Below are positions 8,246 to 15,512 of a stretch of 19,515 nucleotides of DNA, piece by piece. The notes beneath the pieces are model-generated. The model saw only the letters and a program-made list of their open reading frames with translations, searched no databases and was not told the origin of the DNA. Origin of the DNA: DATEDA01 sp035286595 (GTDB taxonomy: Bacteria; Pseudomonadota; Gammaproteobacteria; Burkholderiales; SG8-39); contig DATEDA010000224.1 in the NCBI GenBank assembly GCA_035286595.1, positions 1 through 19,515 on the forward strand, given 5' to 3'. Made by a program: the position numbers and the translations under genes. Each line of letters starts with the position of its first letter. Within the stretch, counting starts at the first letter, position 1.

Positions 8246-9699
8246 ACGTCACCGACGCGTTCTTCGCGCGCGCGCGCGCGGCGCCCGACGCGCCGGCGCT
8301 CGACACGGCGCAGGGCGGCCTGAACTACGCCGAGCTGGCGCGGGCCGTGATCGCCGCCCAGCACGGATTCGCGCGCGAAGGCCTGAAGCCGGGCGACCTC
8401 GCGGGCGTCGCGGTGCCGCGGCAGGTGCAGCAGCTGGTGGCCATGCTCGCACTCGCGCGCCTCGGGGCCGGACAGATCCCGCTGGGCGACTCCGATCCCC
8501 CGTTGCTCAGGGCCGAGCTGGCGCGGCGCCTGAAGCTCGCTGCCGTGGTGGCCGGAGAAGCCGGCGCGGTCGCTGGAGTGCCGCGCATCGAGCCGCCTTC
8601 AGACCGGGTGGACGAGTTGCGCCGCGCGCCGCAGGCGCAGGCGAGCGCGTCCACCGACGGCGCGCTGCCGTTCCTGGTCAGGCGCTCCTCGGGCACCACG
8701 GCCGGGGTTCCCAAGCTCGGGCTGCTGACCCAGGCGCAGGCCCTGCGCTGGCTGGACGATTTCGCCGAGACGGTGCCGCGCGGGCCGGCGGTGCGCTACC
8801 TGCCGATCCTCGACATCGGCCTGGTCGGCGCGGTGCACGGCGTGCTGCGCTGCCTGGGCGCCGGCGGGTGCCTGGTGCTGGCGGGAGAGCCGGTCGGCGG
8901 GGAACAGGCGGCGCTGGAATTCGTCCTGCGCCACGGCGTGAACTACATCTACGGGACGGCGGTGCACGCAGGCGTCCTGCTCAAGCTCGCGCGCGGCCCG
9001 CTGCTCCTGCCGCAGCTGGACGCGTTCGCCATCGGCTCGACCCTCATCCCCGATGCGCTGCGGGCCGACATCCGCGCGCGCCTCACGCCGAACCTGTTCG
9101 TGTTCTACGGCATCAACGAGGTGGGGATGATGACGATCGCGCCGCCCGAGCTGGTCGCGCGCGTGCCGGGCACGGTCGGCTTTCCGGTGCCGGGCCTCGA
9201 GATCCGCATCGTGGACGACGCCGAGCGGCCGCTCCCGCCGGGCGAGCGCGGGCTGCTGCGCGCGCGGGGACCGGCGATGATGAATGGCTATCTGGACGAT
9301 CCGGAAGAGACCGCGCGCGCGTTCCGCGACGGCTGGTTTCATTCGAGCGACATCGTCGAGCTCACCGCCGAAGGCGCGCTCATCCATCATGGGCGAGCCG
9401 ACGACGTGATGATCTTCGACGGCATCAACATCGTGCCGTCGGAGATCGAGAGCGCGCTGCTGCGCCATCCGGCGGTGGCGGAGGCCGCCGCCTTCCCGGT
9501 GCGCTCGGACGCGCGCGGCGACCTGCCGATGGCCGCAGTGGTGGTCCGCTCGGCGACGACGGAAGAGGAGCTGCTCAAATTCTGCCGCGGCCGGCTCGGC
9601 GTGCGCTCGCCCAAGCGCGTGCTGATCGTGAAGGAGCTGCCGCGCAATGCGTCGGGGAAGGTGCTGAAGCGCGAGCTGGCGGCTCTGGTCCGGCCGTGA
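8242..9699 (+). CDS. Class I adenylate-forming enzyme A1 (acyl/aryl-CoA ligase-like)
   Basis: 485 residues, ANL superfamily; such enzymes activate a carboxylic acid as acyl-AMP and usually pass it to CoA or a carrier. The phosphate loop at 149-158 reads SSGTTAGVPK, one residue longer than the canonical SGTTGxPK. YGINEVG stands at the A5 motif. GWFHSSD replaces the usual GWxxTGD but keeps the aspartate. The hinge GRADDVMIFDG and the catalytic A10 lysine K473 (NASGKVLK) are intact. It is slightly shorter than typical acyl-CoA synthetases. The GTG start overlaps the solute-binding gene by 4 bp, and the stop overlaps A2 by GTGA. Substrate is unknown. It most resembles A3 among its neighbours. No carrier protein domain is fused. 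Confidence 0.9.
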   Translation: MNVTDAFFARARAAPDAPALDTAQGGLNYAELARAVIAAQHGFAREGLKPGDLAGVAVPRQVQQLVAMLALARLGAGQIPLGDSDPPLLRAELARRLKLAAVVAGEAGAVAGVPRIEPPSDRVDELRRAPQAQASASTDGALPFLVRRSSGTTAGVPKLGLLTQAQALRWLDDFAETVPRGPAVRYLPILDIGLVGAVHGVLRCLGAGGCLVLAGEPVGGEQAALEFVLRHGVNYIYGTAVHAGVLLKLARGPLLLPQLDAFAIGSTLIPDALRADIRARLTPNLFVFYGINEVGMMTIAPPELVARVPGTVGFPVPGLEIRIVDDAERPLPPGERGLLRARGPAMMNGYLDDPEETARAFRDGWFHSSDIVELTAEGALIHHGRADDVMIFDGINIVPSEIESALLRHPAVAEAAAFPVRSDARGDLPMAAVVVRSATTEEELLKFCRGRLGVRSPKRVLIVKELPRNASGKVLKRELAALVRP

Positions 9700-9706
9700 A
9701 CGTCGT
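9667..9706 (+). repeat. Gene-junction repeat, A1/A2 boundary
   Basis: Forty bases spanning the end of A1 and the start of A2 match 13975-14014 at 36 positions, including the stop/start overlap and the following AACGTCGT. Confidence 0.7.
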
Positions 9707-11132
9707 AGAGCCCATCATGGCGCAGGCGCGTGCGGCGCCAGAGGCGCCCGCGGTAATCACGCTCGAAGGAACGCTCTCGCGCGCCGAGCTGGAGCGCGCG
9801 GTGTCGTGGATAGCGGCGAATCTGCGGCGCGAAGGCATCCGGGCCGGGGCACTGGTCGGAATCGCGGTCCCGAACCAGCTCCAGCACCTGGCGGCGGCGC
9901 TCGCGCTCGCGCGGCTCGGCGCGGGACAGATGCCGTTCGGCCCGGGGGACGGGCCGCTCGAGCGCCGCGAGGCGGCGCGCAGGCTGGGAATTACGGCGAC
10001 GATCGGCGGCAGCCGCTCGCGCATCGAGCCTCCTCCGGAGACGCTGCGCGGGCTGAAGGAGCTGAAAGCCGAACCCATCGAGCCGGAGCGCGGCGGCGCG
10101 CTGCCGTTCATCGTGCTGCGCACCTCGGGCACCACCGGCGCGCCGAAGCTCAGCCTGATTACCCACGCGAAGGAGGCGCAGCGCCAGGCCTATGCCGAGG
10201 TGCTGCCCTACGGCCCGGACACCCGGCTCCTGTCGATGTCGCGCGTCAGCTTTCCGTGGCCTTTTCTGCACGCCTTCCGCTGCCTCGCTGCGGGCGGCTG
10301 CGTCGTGCTGTACGACGGCGTGAAGCGCGGCGAGGAGATCGAGCTCATCCATCGCAGCGGCGCGAACAACCTCGTCGGTGCGCCGGTGCACGCAACCGAT
10401 CTGCTCAAGGCGGCGCGCGGGCCGGCTCCGGCGCTGCCTGCAGTGCAGGTGCTGATCCTGGGCGCCGCGCTCGTGCCGGAAGCGCTGCGGCTCGAAGTGC
10501 GCGCGCGCCTCACGCCCAACCTGTACGTCACCTACGGCACCAGCGAGGTCGGCACGATCTCGGTCGCCACGCCCGCGCTGATAGAGCGCCTGCCCGGCAC
10601 GGTCGGCACGCTGGTGCGCGGCGTGGAGATCGAGATCCGCGACCCCGAGGGCCGGCCGCTGCCCCCGGGCGAGCGCGGGGTGCTGCGCGCCAGGGCGTCC
10701 GGCATGGTCGACGGCTACATCGGCCAGCCGGAGGAGACGGCGCACGCGTTCCGCGACGGCTGGTTCCATTCCAGCGACCTCGTCGAGCGCACCCCGGAGG
10801 GGGAGTTGGTGCACCACGGGCGCGCCGACGACATGATGATCTACGACGGCATCAACGTCTTTCCGTCCGAGATCGAAAGCGTGCTGCTGCGCCACCCGGC
10901 GGTGGCCGAGGCGGCCGCGTTCGCGTTTCCATCGCCCACGCGCGGCGAGGTCCCCGCGGCGGCGGTGGTGCTGCGCTCGCCGGCGACCGAGCGCGAGCTG
11001 GTGGAGCACTGCCGGTCCTGGCTCGGCGCGCGCGCGCCGGTGCGCGTGTACGTGCTGAAGGCGCTGCTGCGCAACCCGGCGGGCAAGGTGCTCAGGCGCG
11101 AGCTTGCGGAAACGGTGGTCGGGAAGCGATGA
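9696..11132 (+). CDS. Class I adenylate-forming enzyme A2 (acyl/aryl-CoA ligase-like)
   Basis: 478 residues, second tandem paralogue. It has a canonical phosphate loop, TSGTTGAPK (143-151), YGTSEVG at A5, GWFHSSD at A7, GRADDMMIYDG at the hinge, and the A10 lysine K464 in NPAGKVLRREL. All catalytic motifs are present, so it is predicted active. The GTG start (NVVEPI) is fixed by the GTGA overlap with A1; the stop overlaps B1 by ATGA. The last 80 bp or so are nearly identical to the end of B1, although the rest of the two genes has diverged, which points to a recombination tract. Substrate is unknown. Confidence 0.9.
   Translation: MNVVEPIMAQARAAPEAPAVITLEGTLSRAELERAVSWIAANLRREGIRAGALVGIAVPNQLQHLAAALALARLGAGQMPFGPGDGPLERREAARRLGITATIGGSRSRIEPPPETLRGLKELKAEPIEPERGGALPFIVLRTSGTTGAPKLSLITHAKEAQRQAYAEVLPYGPDTRLLSMSRVSFPWPFLHAFRCLAAGGCVVLYDGVKRGEEIELIHRSGANNLVGAPVHATDLLKAARGPAPALPAVQVLILGAALVPEALRLEVRARLTPNLYVTYGTSEVGTISVATPALIERLPGTVGTLVRGVEIEIRDPEGRPLPPGERGVLRARASGMVDGYIGQPEETAHAFRDGWFHSSDLVERTPEGELVHHGRADDMMIYDGINVFPSEIESVLLRHPAVAEAAAFAFPSPTRGEVPAAAVVLRSPATERELVEHCRSWLGARAPVRVYVLKALLRNPAGKVLRRELAETVVGKR
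11030..11110 (+). repeat. 81-bp tract shared with 12457-12537 (copy 1, end of A2)
   Basis: This stretch differs from 12457-12537 at only four of 81 positions (11062, 11068, 11099, 11108). The flanking parts of A2 and B1 are clearly diverged. It encodes the A10 region including NPAGKVL. Probably a gene-conversion or crossover tract. Confidence 0.85.
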
Positions 11133-12559
11133 ACGTCGCCGACGTCCTCACCCGACGCGCCGAACGCACGCCGCATGCGCCGGCGGTGATCGAAGGCGAT
11201 TGTGTCTGGAGCTATGCCGAGCTCGATCTCGCCGTCTGGCGCGCCGCCGCCGCCTTCAGGAGACGCGGCTTGGCGCCCGGCGACGTCGTTGGCGTCACGC
11301 TTCCGAGCAACGCCCTTCACCTCGTCGCAGGCTATGCGCTCGCGCGCATGGGCGCGGTGCAGATCTCCCTTCCGCTGCGCGAGTCCGATGCGACACGGGC
11401 TGCGCTGGCGCGGCGCTTTCGCGCGGTGAGCGTCATCGGGCCGAACGATGTGGATTCCGCGTGGCTCGAGGCGCACGGTCCGGCACCCGATCCAGCGGTA
11501 CGTTCATCCGGCGAGGATGCTGGCTGGAAGATCGTCACGACCTCGGGCACCACCGGCACCCCCAAGGCGGTGCTGCAGACCCATGCCATGCATGTCGTCT
11601 GGCGCGAGCTGAACCAGGCTGTGGTTCCGGTGCAGCCCGACGAACGCTACCTGGCCGTCGTGCCGCTCGATTTCTTCGCCGGCTTCCGGCTGTGCACGGA
11701 CGTGCATTGGGCAGGCGCCGCGGCGATCGTGGGCGAGACGCCGCCGGCGGTGGAGGAGCTGCTGGAAACGATCGACCGGCAGGGAGTGAGCTATCTGTAT
11801 CTCACGCGAGCCCACCTGCAGCAGATGCTGCCTGCGCTTTTCGCCGACCGCCAACGGCTGCCTGCGCTGCGCAGACTCCGCGTAGGCTCCATGGTCGTGA
11901 CCGAGGCGCTGCGCCGCGAAATCCTGCGGCGCCTGACGGCGCACCTCGTCGTCGCCTATGGGACGAACGACGTCGGCTCGCCTTTCACCGTCGCGCAAGG
12001 CGAGACGCTGGCGCGTTTTCCGGAGTCCGTAGGTTTCGCCGTACCCGGCGTCGAGTTGCAGGTCGCCGACGAGGCGGGCCGCGCCCTGCCTCCCGGAGAG
12101 ACCGGCATGGTGCGCGTCAGGGCGCCTGCCATGCCGAGCGCCTACCTCGGCAACCCGGAAGCGAGCTCGAAAGCGTTCCGCGGCGGCTGGTACTACCCGG
12201 GGGATCTCGGCATGTTGTCGCCGGAAGACGCGCTCTACTTCAAGGGCCGGGCCGACGACCTGATGAACTACGACGGCATCAAGATCTATCCCTCGGAAGT
12301 CGAGGCGGTATTGCTCGAGCATCCTGCGATTGCCGAGGCGGCGGCGTTTCCGGTGCGATCGGCGGTGCACCAGGATCTGCCGTGCGCCGCCGTGGTCTTG
12401 CGACAGGCCTTGAGCGCGGAGGCGCTGCAACGATATTGCGTGGCGCGTCTCGGGGTGCGCGCGCCGGTGCGCGTGTACGTGCTGAAGGAGCTGCCGCGCA
12501 ACCCGGCGGGCAAGGTGCTCAGGCGGGAGCTTGCCGAGAGGGCGAGGGCGAAGCCGTGA
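11129..12559 (+). CDS. Class I adenylate-forming enzyme B1 (acyl/aryl-CoA ligase-like)
   Basis: 476 residues. This is the intact member of a second subtype (B), marked by an NVADVLTRRAERTP N-terminus, GWYYPGDLGML at A7 and YFKGRADDLMNYDGIKIYPSE at the hinge. The phosphate loop TTSGTTGTPK (137-146), YGTNDVG at A5 and the A10 lysine K462 are all present. It starts at an ATG overlapping the A2 stop, and its own stop overlaps A3 by GTGA. Subtype B differs clearly from A1, A2 and A3 in the substrate-side half, so a different carboxylate is likely; which one cannot be told. Closest relative in the window is B2. Confidence 0.9.
   Translation: MNVADVLTRRAERTPHAPAVIEGDCVWSYAELDLAVWRAAAAFRRRGLAPGDVVGVTLPSNALHLVAGYALARMGAVQISLPLRESDATRAALARRFRAVSVIGPNDVDSAWLEAHGPAPDPAVRSSGEDAGWKIVTTSGTTGTPKAVLQTHAMHVVWRELNQAVVPVQPDERYLAVVPLDFFAGFRLCTDVHWAGAAAIVGETPPAVEELLETIDRQGVSYLYLTRAHLQQMLPALFADRQRLPALRRLRVGSMVVTEALRREILRRLTAHLVVAYGTNDVGSPFTVAQGETLARFPESVGFAVPGVELQVADEAGRALPPGETGMVRVRAPAMPSAYLGNPEASSKAFRGGWYYPGDLGMLSPEDALYFKGRADDLMNYDGIKIYPSEVEAVLLEHPAIAEAAAFPVRSAVHQDLPCAAVVLRQALSAEALQRYCVARLGVRAPVRVYVLKELPRNPAGKVLRRELAERARAKP
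12457..12537 (+). repeat. 81-bp tract shared with 11030-11110 (copy 2, end of B1)
   Basis: Second copy of the near-identical 3' tract, at a fixed offset of 1,427 bp from the first. It lies in frame and codes for the same C-terminal peptide, with small changes such as ELPRN for ALLRN. Confidence 0.85.
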
Positions 12560-14007
12560 ATGTCGTCGAGCCGATCCTCGCGCGGGCGCGCGCCGCGCCC
12601 GATGCACCTGCGGTCTTGACGGACCAAGGAACCCTCTCGTACGCGGAGCTCGAACGCGCCGTCTCGTGGACGGCAAGCGCATTCCTGCGCGAGGGGATCG
12701 AGGCCGGGGATACCGTGGGCATCGCCGTCTCGGACCAGCTGCAGTTCGTGATCTCTTCGCTCGCGCTGGCGCTCGTCGGTGCGGGGCAGATCGCGGTGCA
12801 TCGGAGCGATCCCACGCCGCTGCGGCGCGAGCTCGAACGCCGGCTGAGACTGGCCGGGACGGTCGGTGCCGATGCCGACTCCGGAGTGCCGAAAATCGCG
12901 CCTCCGCCGGCCGATCTCGCCGAGCTGAGGCGCTTGCCCGCCTCGAGCGTCGCTCCCTGCCGCGCCGGCGAGCTTGCTTTCCTGATCAAGCGCTCCTCCG
13001 GCACGACCGCGGCCGCACCGAGGCTCGGGGTGCTCACCTTCGCCATGGCGATTCCCTGGCTGGAGAGCCGTCCTTTCGAGCGGCCCGACGTTCCGAGCAA
13101 GCGGTTCCTCTCCTTCATTCACGTCGGGTTCGTCACCGCGTTCTCCAATGCCTGGCGCTGCCTGGCGAGTGGAAGATGCCTGGCGCTTGCGGGCGGGATC
13201 CACGAAGCGGACGGAATGGTTGAGTTCATCAGGCGTCACGGCGTCAACCATGTCGCCGGCTCGCCCGTGCACGCTGCGCAGCTGCTCCGGCTGGCGCAAG
13301 ACGGCACCCTGCTTTTCCCCGGTCTGGACGCTTTTCGCCTGAGCACCAGCCTTGTGTCCGACGCGCTGCGCAGGGAGGTCATCGAGCGCATCACGCCGAA
13401 CCTGTTCGTCTACTACGGCAGCACCGAAGCGAGCGCGATCTGCCACGCGACGCCGGAGCTGGTGCGGCGCATTCCCGGCGTGGTCGGGCCTCCGGTGCGC
13501 GGCGCCGAAGTGCAGGTGCTAGACGAGGAGGGTCGTCTGCTTCCGCCGGGCAAGCCCGGCCGGGTGCGGGTGCGCTCGCCGTGGACCATCAGGGGATACC
13601 TTGACGACCCTGAAGCGACGGCGCGAGCTTTTCGTGACGGCTGGTTTCATACCGGCGATCTCGGTGAGTTCACCGCCGAGGGCGCGCTGATCCACCGCGG
13701 GCGCGCCGACGACGTCATGATCTTCGACGGCATCAACATCTCGCCGTCCGAGATCGAGGATGCGCTGCTGCGCCACCCGGCGGTGGCCGAGGCTGCGGCG
13801 TTCGGGATAGTTTCGCGCACGCACGGCGAGATTCCGGCGGCCGCGGTGGTCCTCAGCGCGCCGGTCATGGAGGCGGACCTTCTGGAGCACGGGCGCTCGT
13901 GGCTCGGTCTGCGCGCCCCCGTGCGGATCGTCGTCGTTCGCGAGCTGCCGCGTAACGCCGCGGGCAAGGTGTTGAAGCGCGAGCTGGCGGGGCTGGTCCG
14001 GACATGA
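12556..14007 (+). CDS. Class I adenylate-forming enzyme A3, mosaic paralogue
   Basis: 483 residues. The first 70 or so resemble A2 (NVVEPI, ELERAVSW, VGIAV, QLQ), while the rest resembles A1 (extra-residue phosphate loop, RHGVN, LDAF, DDVMIFDGINI, GKVLKREL). The phosphate loop at 147-156 is SSGTTAAAPR, where arginine replaces the usual lysine. YGSTEAS at A5, a canonical GWFHTGD at A7 and the A10 lysine K471 are present. Activity is likely, but the Lys-to-Arg change could alter ATP handling. The GTG start overlaps B1 (GTGA); the stop overlaps the micro-ORF (ATGA). Substrate is unknown. Confidence 0.9.
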   Translation: MNVVEPILARARAAPDAPAVLTDQGTLSYAELERAVSWTASAFLREGIEAGDTVGIAVSDQLQFVISSLALALVGAGQIAVHRSDPTPLRRELERRLRLAGTVGADADSGVPKIAPPPADLAELRRLPASSVAPCRAGELAFLIKRSSGTTAAAPRLGVLTFAMAIPWLESRPFERPDVPSKRFLSFIHVGFVTAFSNAWRCLASGRCLALAGGIHEADGMVEFIRRHGVNHVAGSPVHAAQLLRLAQDGTLLFPGLDAFRLSTSLVSDALRREVIERITPNLFVYYGSTEASAICHATPELVRRIPGVVGPPVRGAEVQVLDEEGRLLPPGKPGRVRVRSPWTIRGYLDDPEATARAFRDGWFHTGDLGEFTAEGALIHRGRADDVMIFDGINISPSEIEDALLRHPAVAEAAAFGIVSRTHGEIPAAAVVLSAPVMEADLLEHGRSWLGLRAPVRIVVVRELPRNAAGKVLKRELAGLVRT

Positions 14008-14014
14008 ACGTCGT
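13975..14014 (+). repeat. Gene-junction repeat, A3/micro-ORF boundary
   Basis: Counterpart of 9667-9706. It shows that the micro-ORF start is paralogous to the start of ligase A2, which supports the view that an A2-type gene once stood here. Confidence 0.7.
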
Positions 14015-14081
14015 CCGCCCGGAACTCCCAGCGGCCGCCGGGTTCTACCCGGGATTCGAGACCTTCGCATTCCGGCAATGA
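14004..14081 (+). CDS. 25-codon micro-ORF bridging two ligase genes
   Basis: It starts ATG, reads MNVVRPE and ends GFETFAFRQ before TGA. Its start overlaps the A3 stop by ATGA, and its stop overlaps the B2 start by ATGA, so it keeps the same coupling geometry as every upstream junction. The opening NVV and surrounding DNA match the start of A2, and the 40 bp around its start match the A1/A2 boundary at 36 positions. It may be the remnant of a lost A2-type ligase, kept only to pass ribosomes on to B2. A functional small peptide is possible but has no direct support. No known peptide family is recognised. Confidence 0.5.
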   Translation: MNVVRPELPAAAGFYPGFETFAFRQ

Positions 14082-15512
14082 CTGCAGCCAACGCCGCCGA
14101 CATCCTCACGCGCCACGCCGAGCGCGATCCGTCGGCCCCCGCCATCGTCGAGCCCGCCCGCACGATCGACTACGCCACGCTCGAGCGCGCGGCCTGGCGC
14201 GCGGCGGCCTCGTTCCGCGCCCAGGGCATCGCGCCTGGCGACGTGGTCGGTCTCGCCATGGGAAGCAGCGCGCTGCACATCGTGGCGAGCTGGGGCCTCG
14301 CCCGTGCGGGGGCGGTGCAGATCGGGCTGAGCGAATTGACTTCCGGACGGGCGGAGCTGGAGCGGCGCCTGCGCGTGAAGACGGTGATCGCCGCGGGCGA
14401 GGAGAGCTGGCTCGCGCCGGGCGGCGGCGAGATCGACTGCAGCGTGCGCACGGAGGGCGGGGATGCCGGATGCCGCATCGCCACCACGCCCGCTGCCGGC
14501 GGCGGCGCCAGGGCACTGCTCCATACTCACGCCATGCGCGCCGCGAGCTGTGCGGCCACGCTGTCAGCCTCCCGGCTGTCGTCCGGCGACCGCTATCTCG
14601 CCGTCGTAGGCCTGGAATTCCAGGCCGGGCTCATCTTCTGCCTGAACATGCACGCAGCCGGCGGCGGTCGTGCTCGTTCCTCGGTTCCCCAACGCCGGCG
14701 CGCTGTTCGAGGCGATCGAGCGTTTTGCGGTGAGCTACCTGTTTCTCACGCCGATGCACCTGCAAAACCTGCTGCCGGTGCTGCCGCGGGACCGGCCGCG
14801 GCTTCCCGGCCTGCGCAGGCTGGAGGTCGCGGCGATGGCGGTGCAGGAAGCGCTGCGCCGCGAGATCAGGCAGCGGCTCACGCCGAATCTCGCGGTCATG
14901 TACGGGACCAACGAGGTGGCGGCCTGGATCAGCGCGGCGGACGGCGAGTCCCTCGACCGTTTCCCCGATTCGATCGGTTTTCCGGCTCCGGGGGTCGAGA
15001 TGGGGATTGCGGACGATGAGGGGCAGCCGCTGCCGCCGGCGCGGCTGGGGCTGATCCGTGCGCGGGTGCCGGGGATGCCGGCCGGCTACCTCGACGACCC
15101 GGAAGCGAGCGCGAAGACGTTCCGCGACGGCTGGTACTACCCCGGCGACCTGGGCATGCTTGCGCCCGAGGGGGCGCTCTACTTCAAGGGGCGCGCGGAC
15201 GACATGATGAATTTCAACGGCATCAAGATCTATCCGGCCGAGATCGAGGCGGCGCTGCTCGAGCACGCCGCGGTCGCCGAGGCCGCGGCGTTCGCGCTGC
15301 CCTCGCCGGTGCACCAGGACGTGCCCGCGGCGGCGGTGGTGCTGCGCGAGCCGGTCCCGGCACGGCAGCTCGACCAGTGGTGCAGAAATCGTCTCCTCGG
15401 GCGCGCGCCGCAGGCGCTGCTCGTCATGCGGCGCCTGCCGCGCGACGCGGCCGGGCGCGTGGACAAACCGGCGCTTGCGCGCGCCGCCGCGAAGCGCACC
15501 CGTGGCCGCTGA
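14078..15512 (+). pseudogene. Ligase B2: frameshifted and catalytically degenerate paralogue of B1
   Basis: The N-terminal part (14078 to about 14662) and the C-terminal part (about 14664 to 15512) lie in different frames. The break is in a GGC/GCG run near 14660-14666, between CLNMHAAG and AVVLVPRFP. Restoring two bases gives exactly the same spacing as B1 (28 residues from the His to SYL) and a 478-residue protein. Independently of the frameshift, the phosphate loop is lost: TTPAAGGGAR (136-145) stands where B1 has TTSGTTGTPK. The A10 lysine is also lost, with AAGRVDKPAL in place of PAGKVLRREL. The YGTNEVA, GWYYPGD and GRADDMMNFNG motifs survive. It is therefore either a decaying gene or, if the indel is a sequencing error, a non-catalytic pseudoenzyme. 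Confidence 0.8.

Noticed and set aside
9387..11009. 540-residue minus-strand open frame opposite A1 and A2
   Set aside because: Arg/Gln/His-rich low-complexity translation with no domain. It is a shadow of GC-rich coding sequence on the plus strand.
14078..15512. B2 as two separate genes, or a programmed ribosomal frameshift
   Set aside because: No slippery heptamer or downstream pseudoknot is apparent, and the two parts align end to end with B1. With motif losses, an indel in a decaying gene or a read error is more likely.
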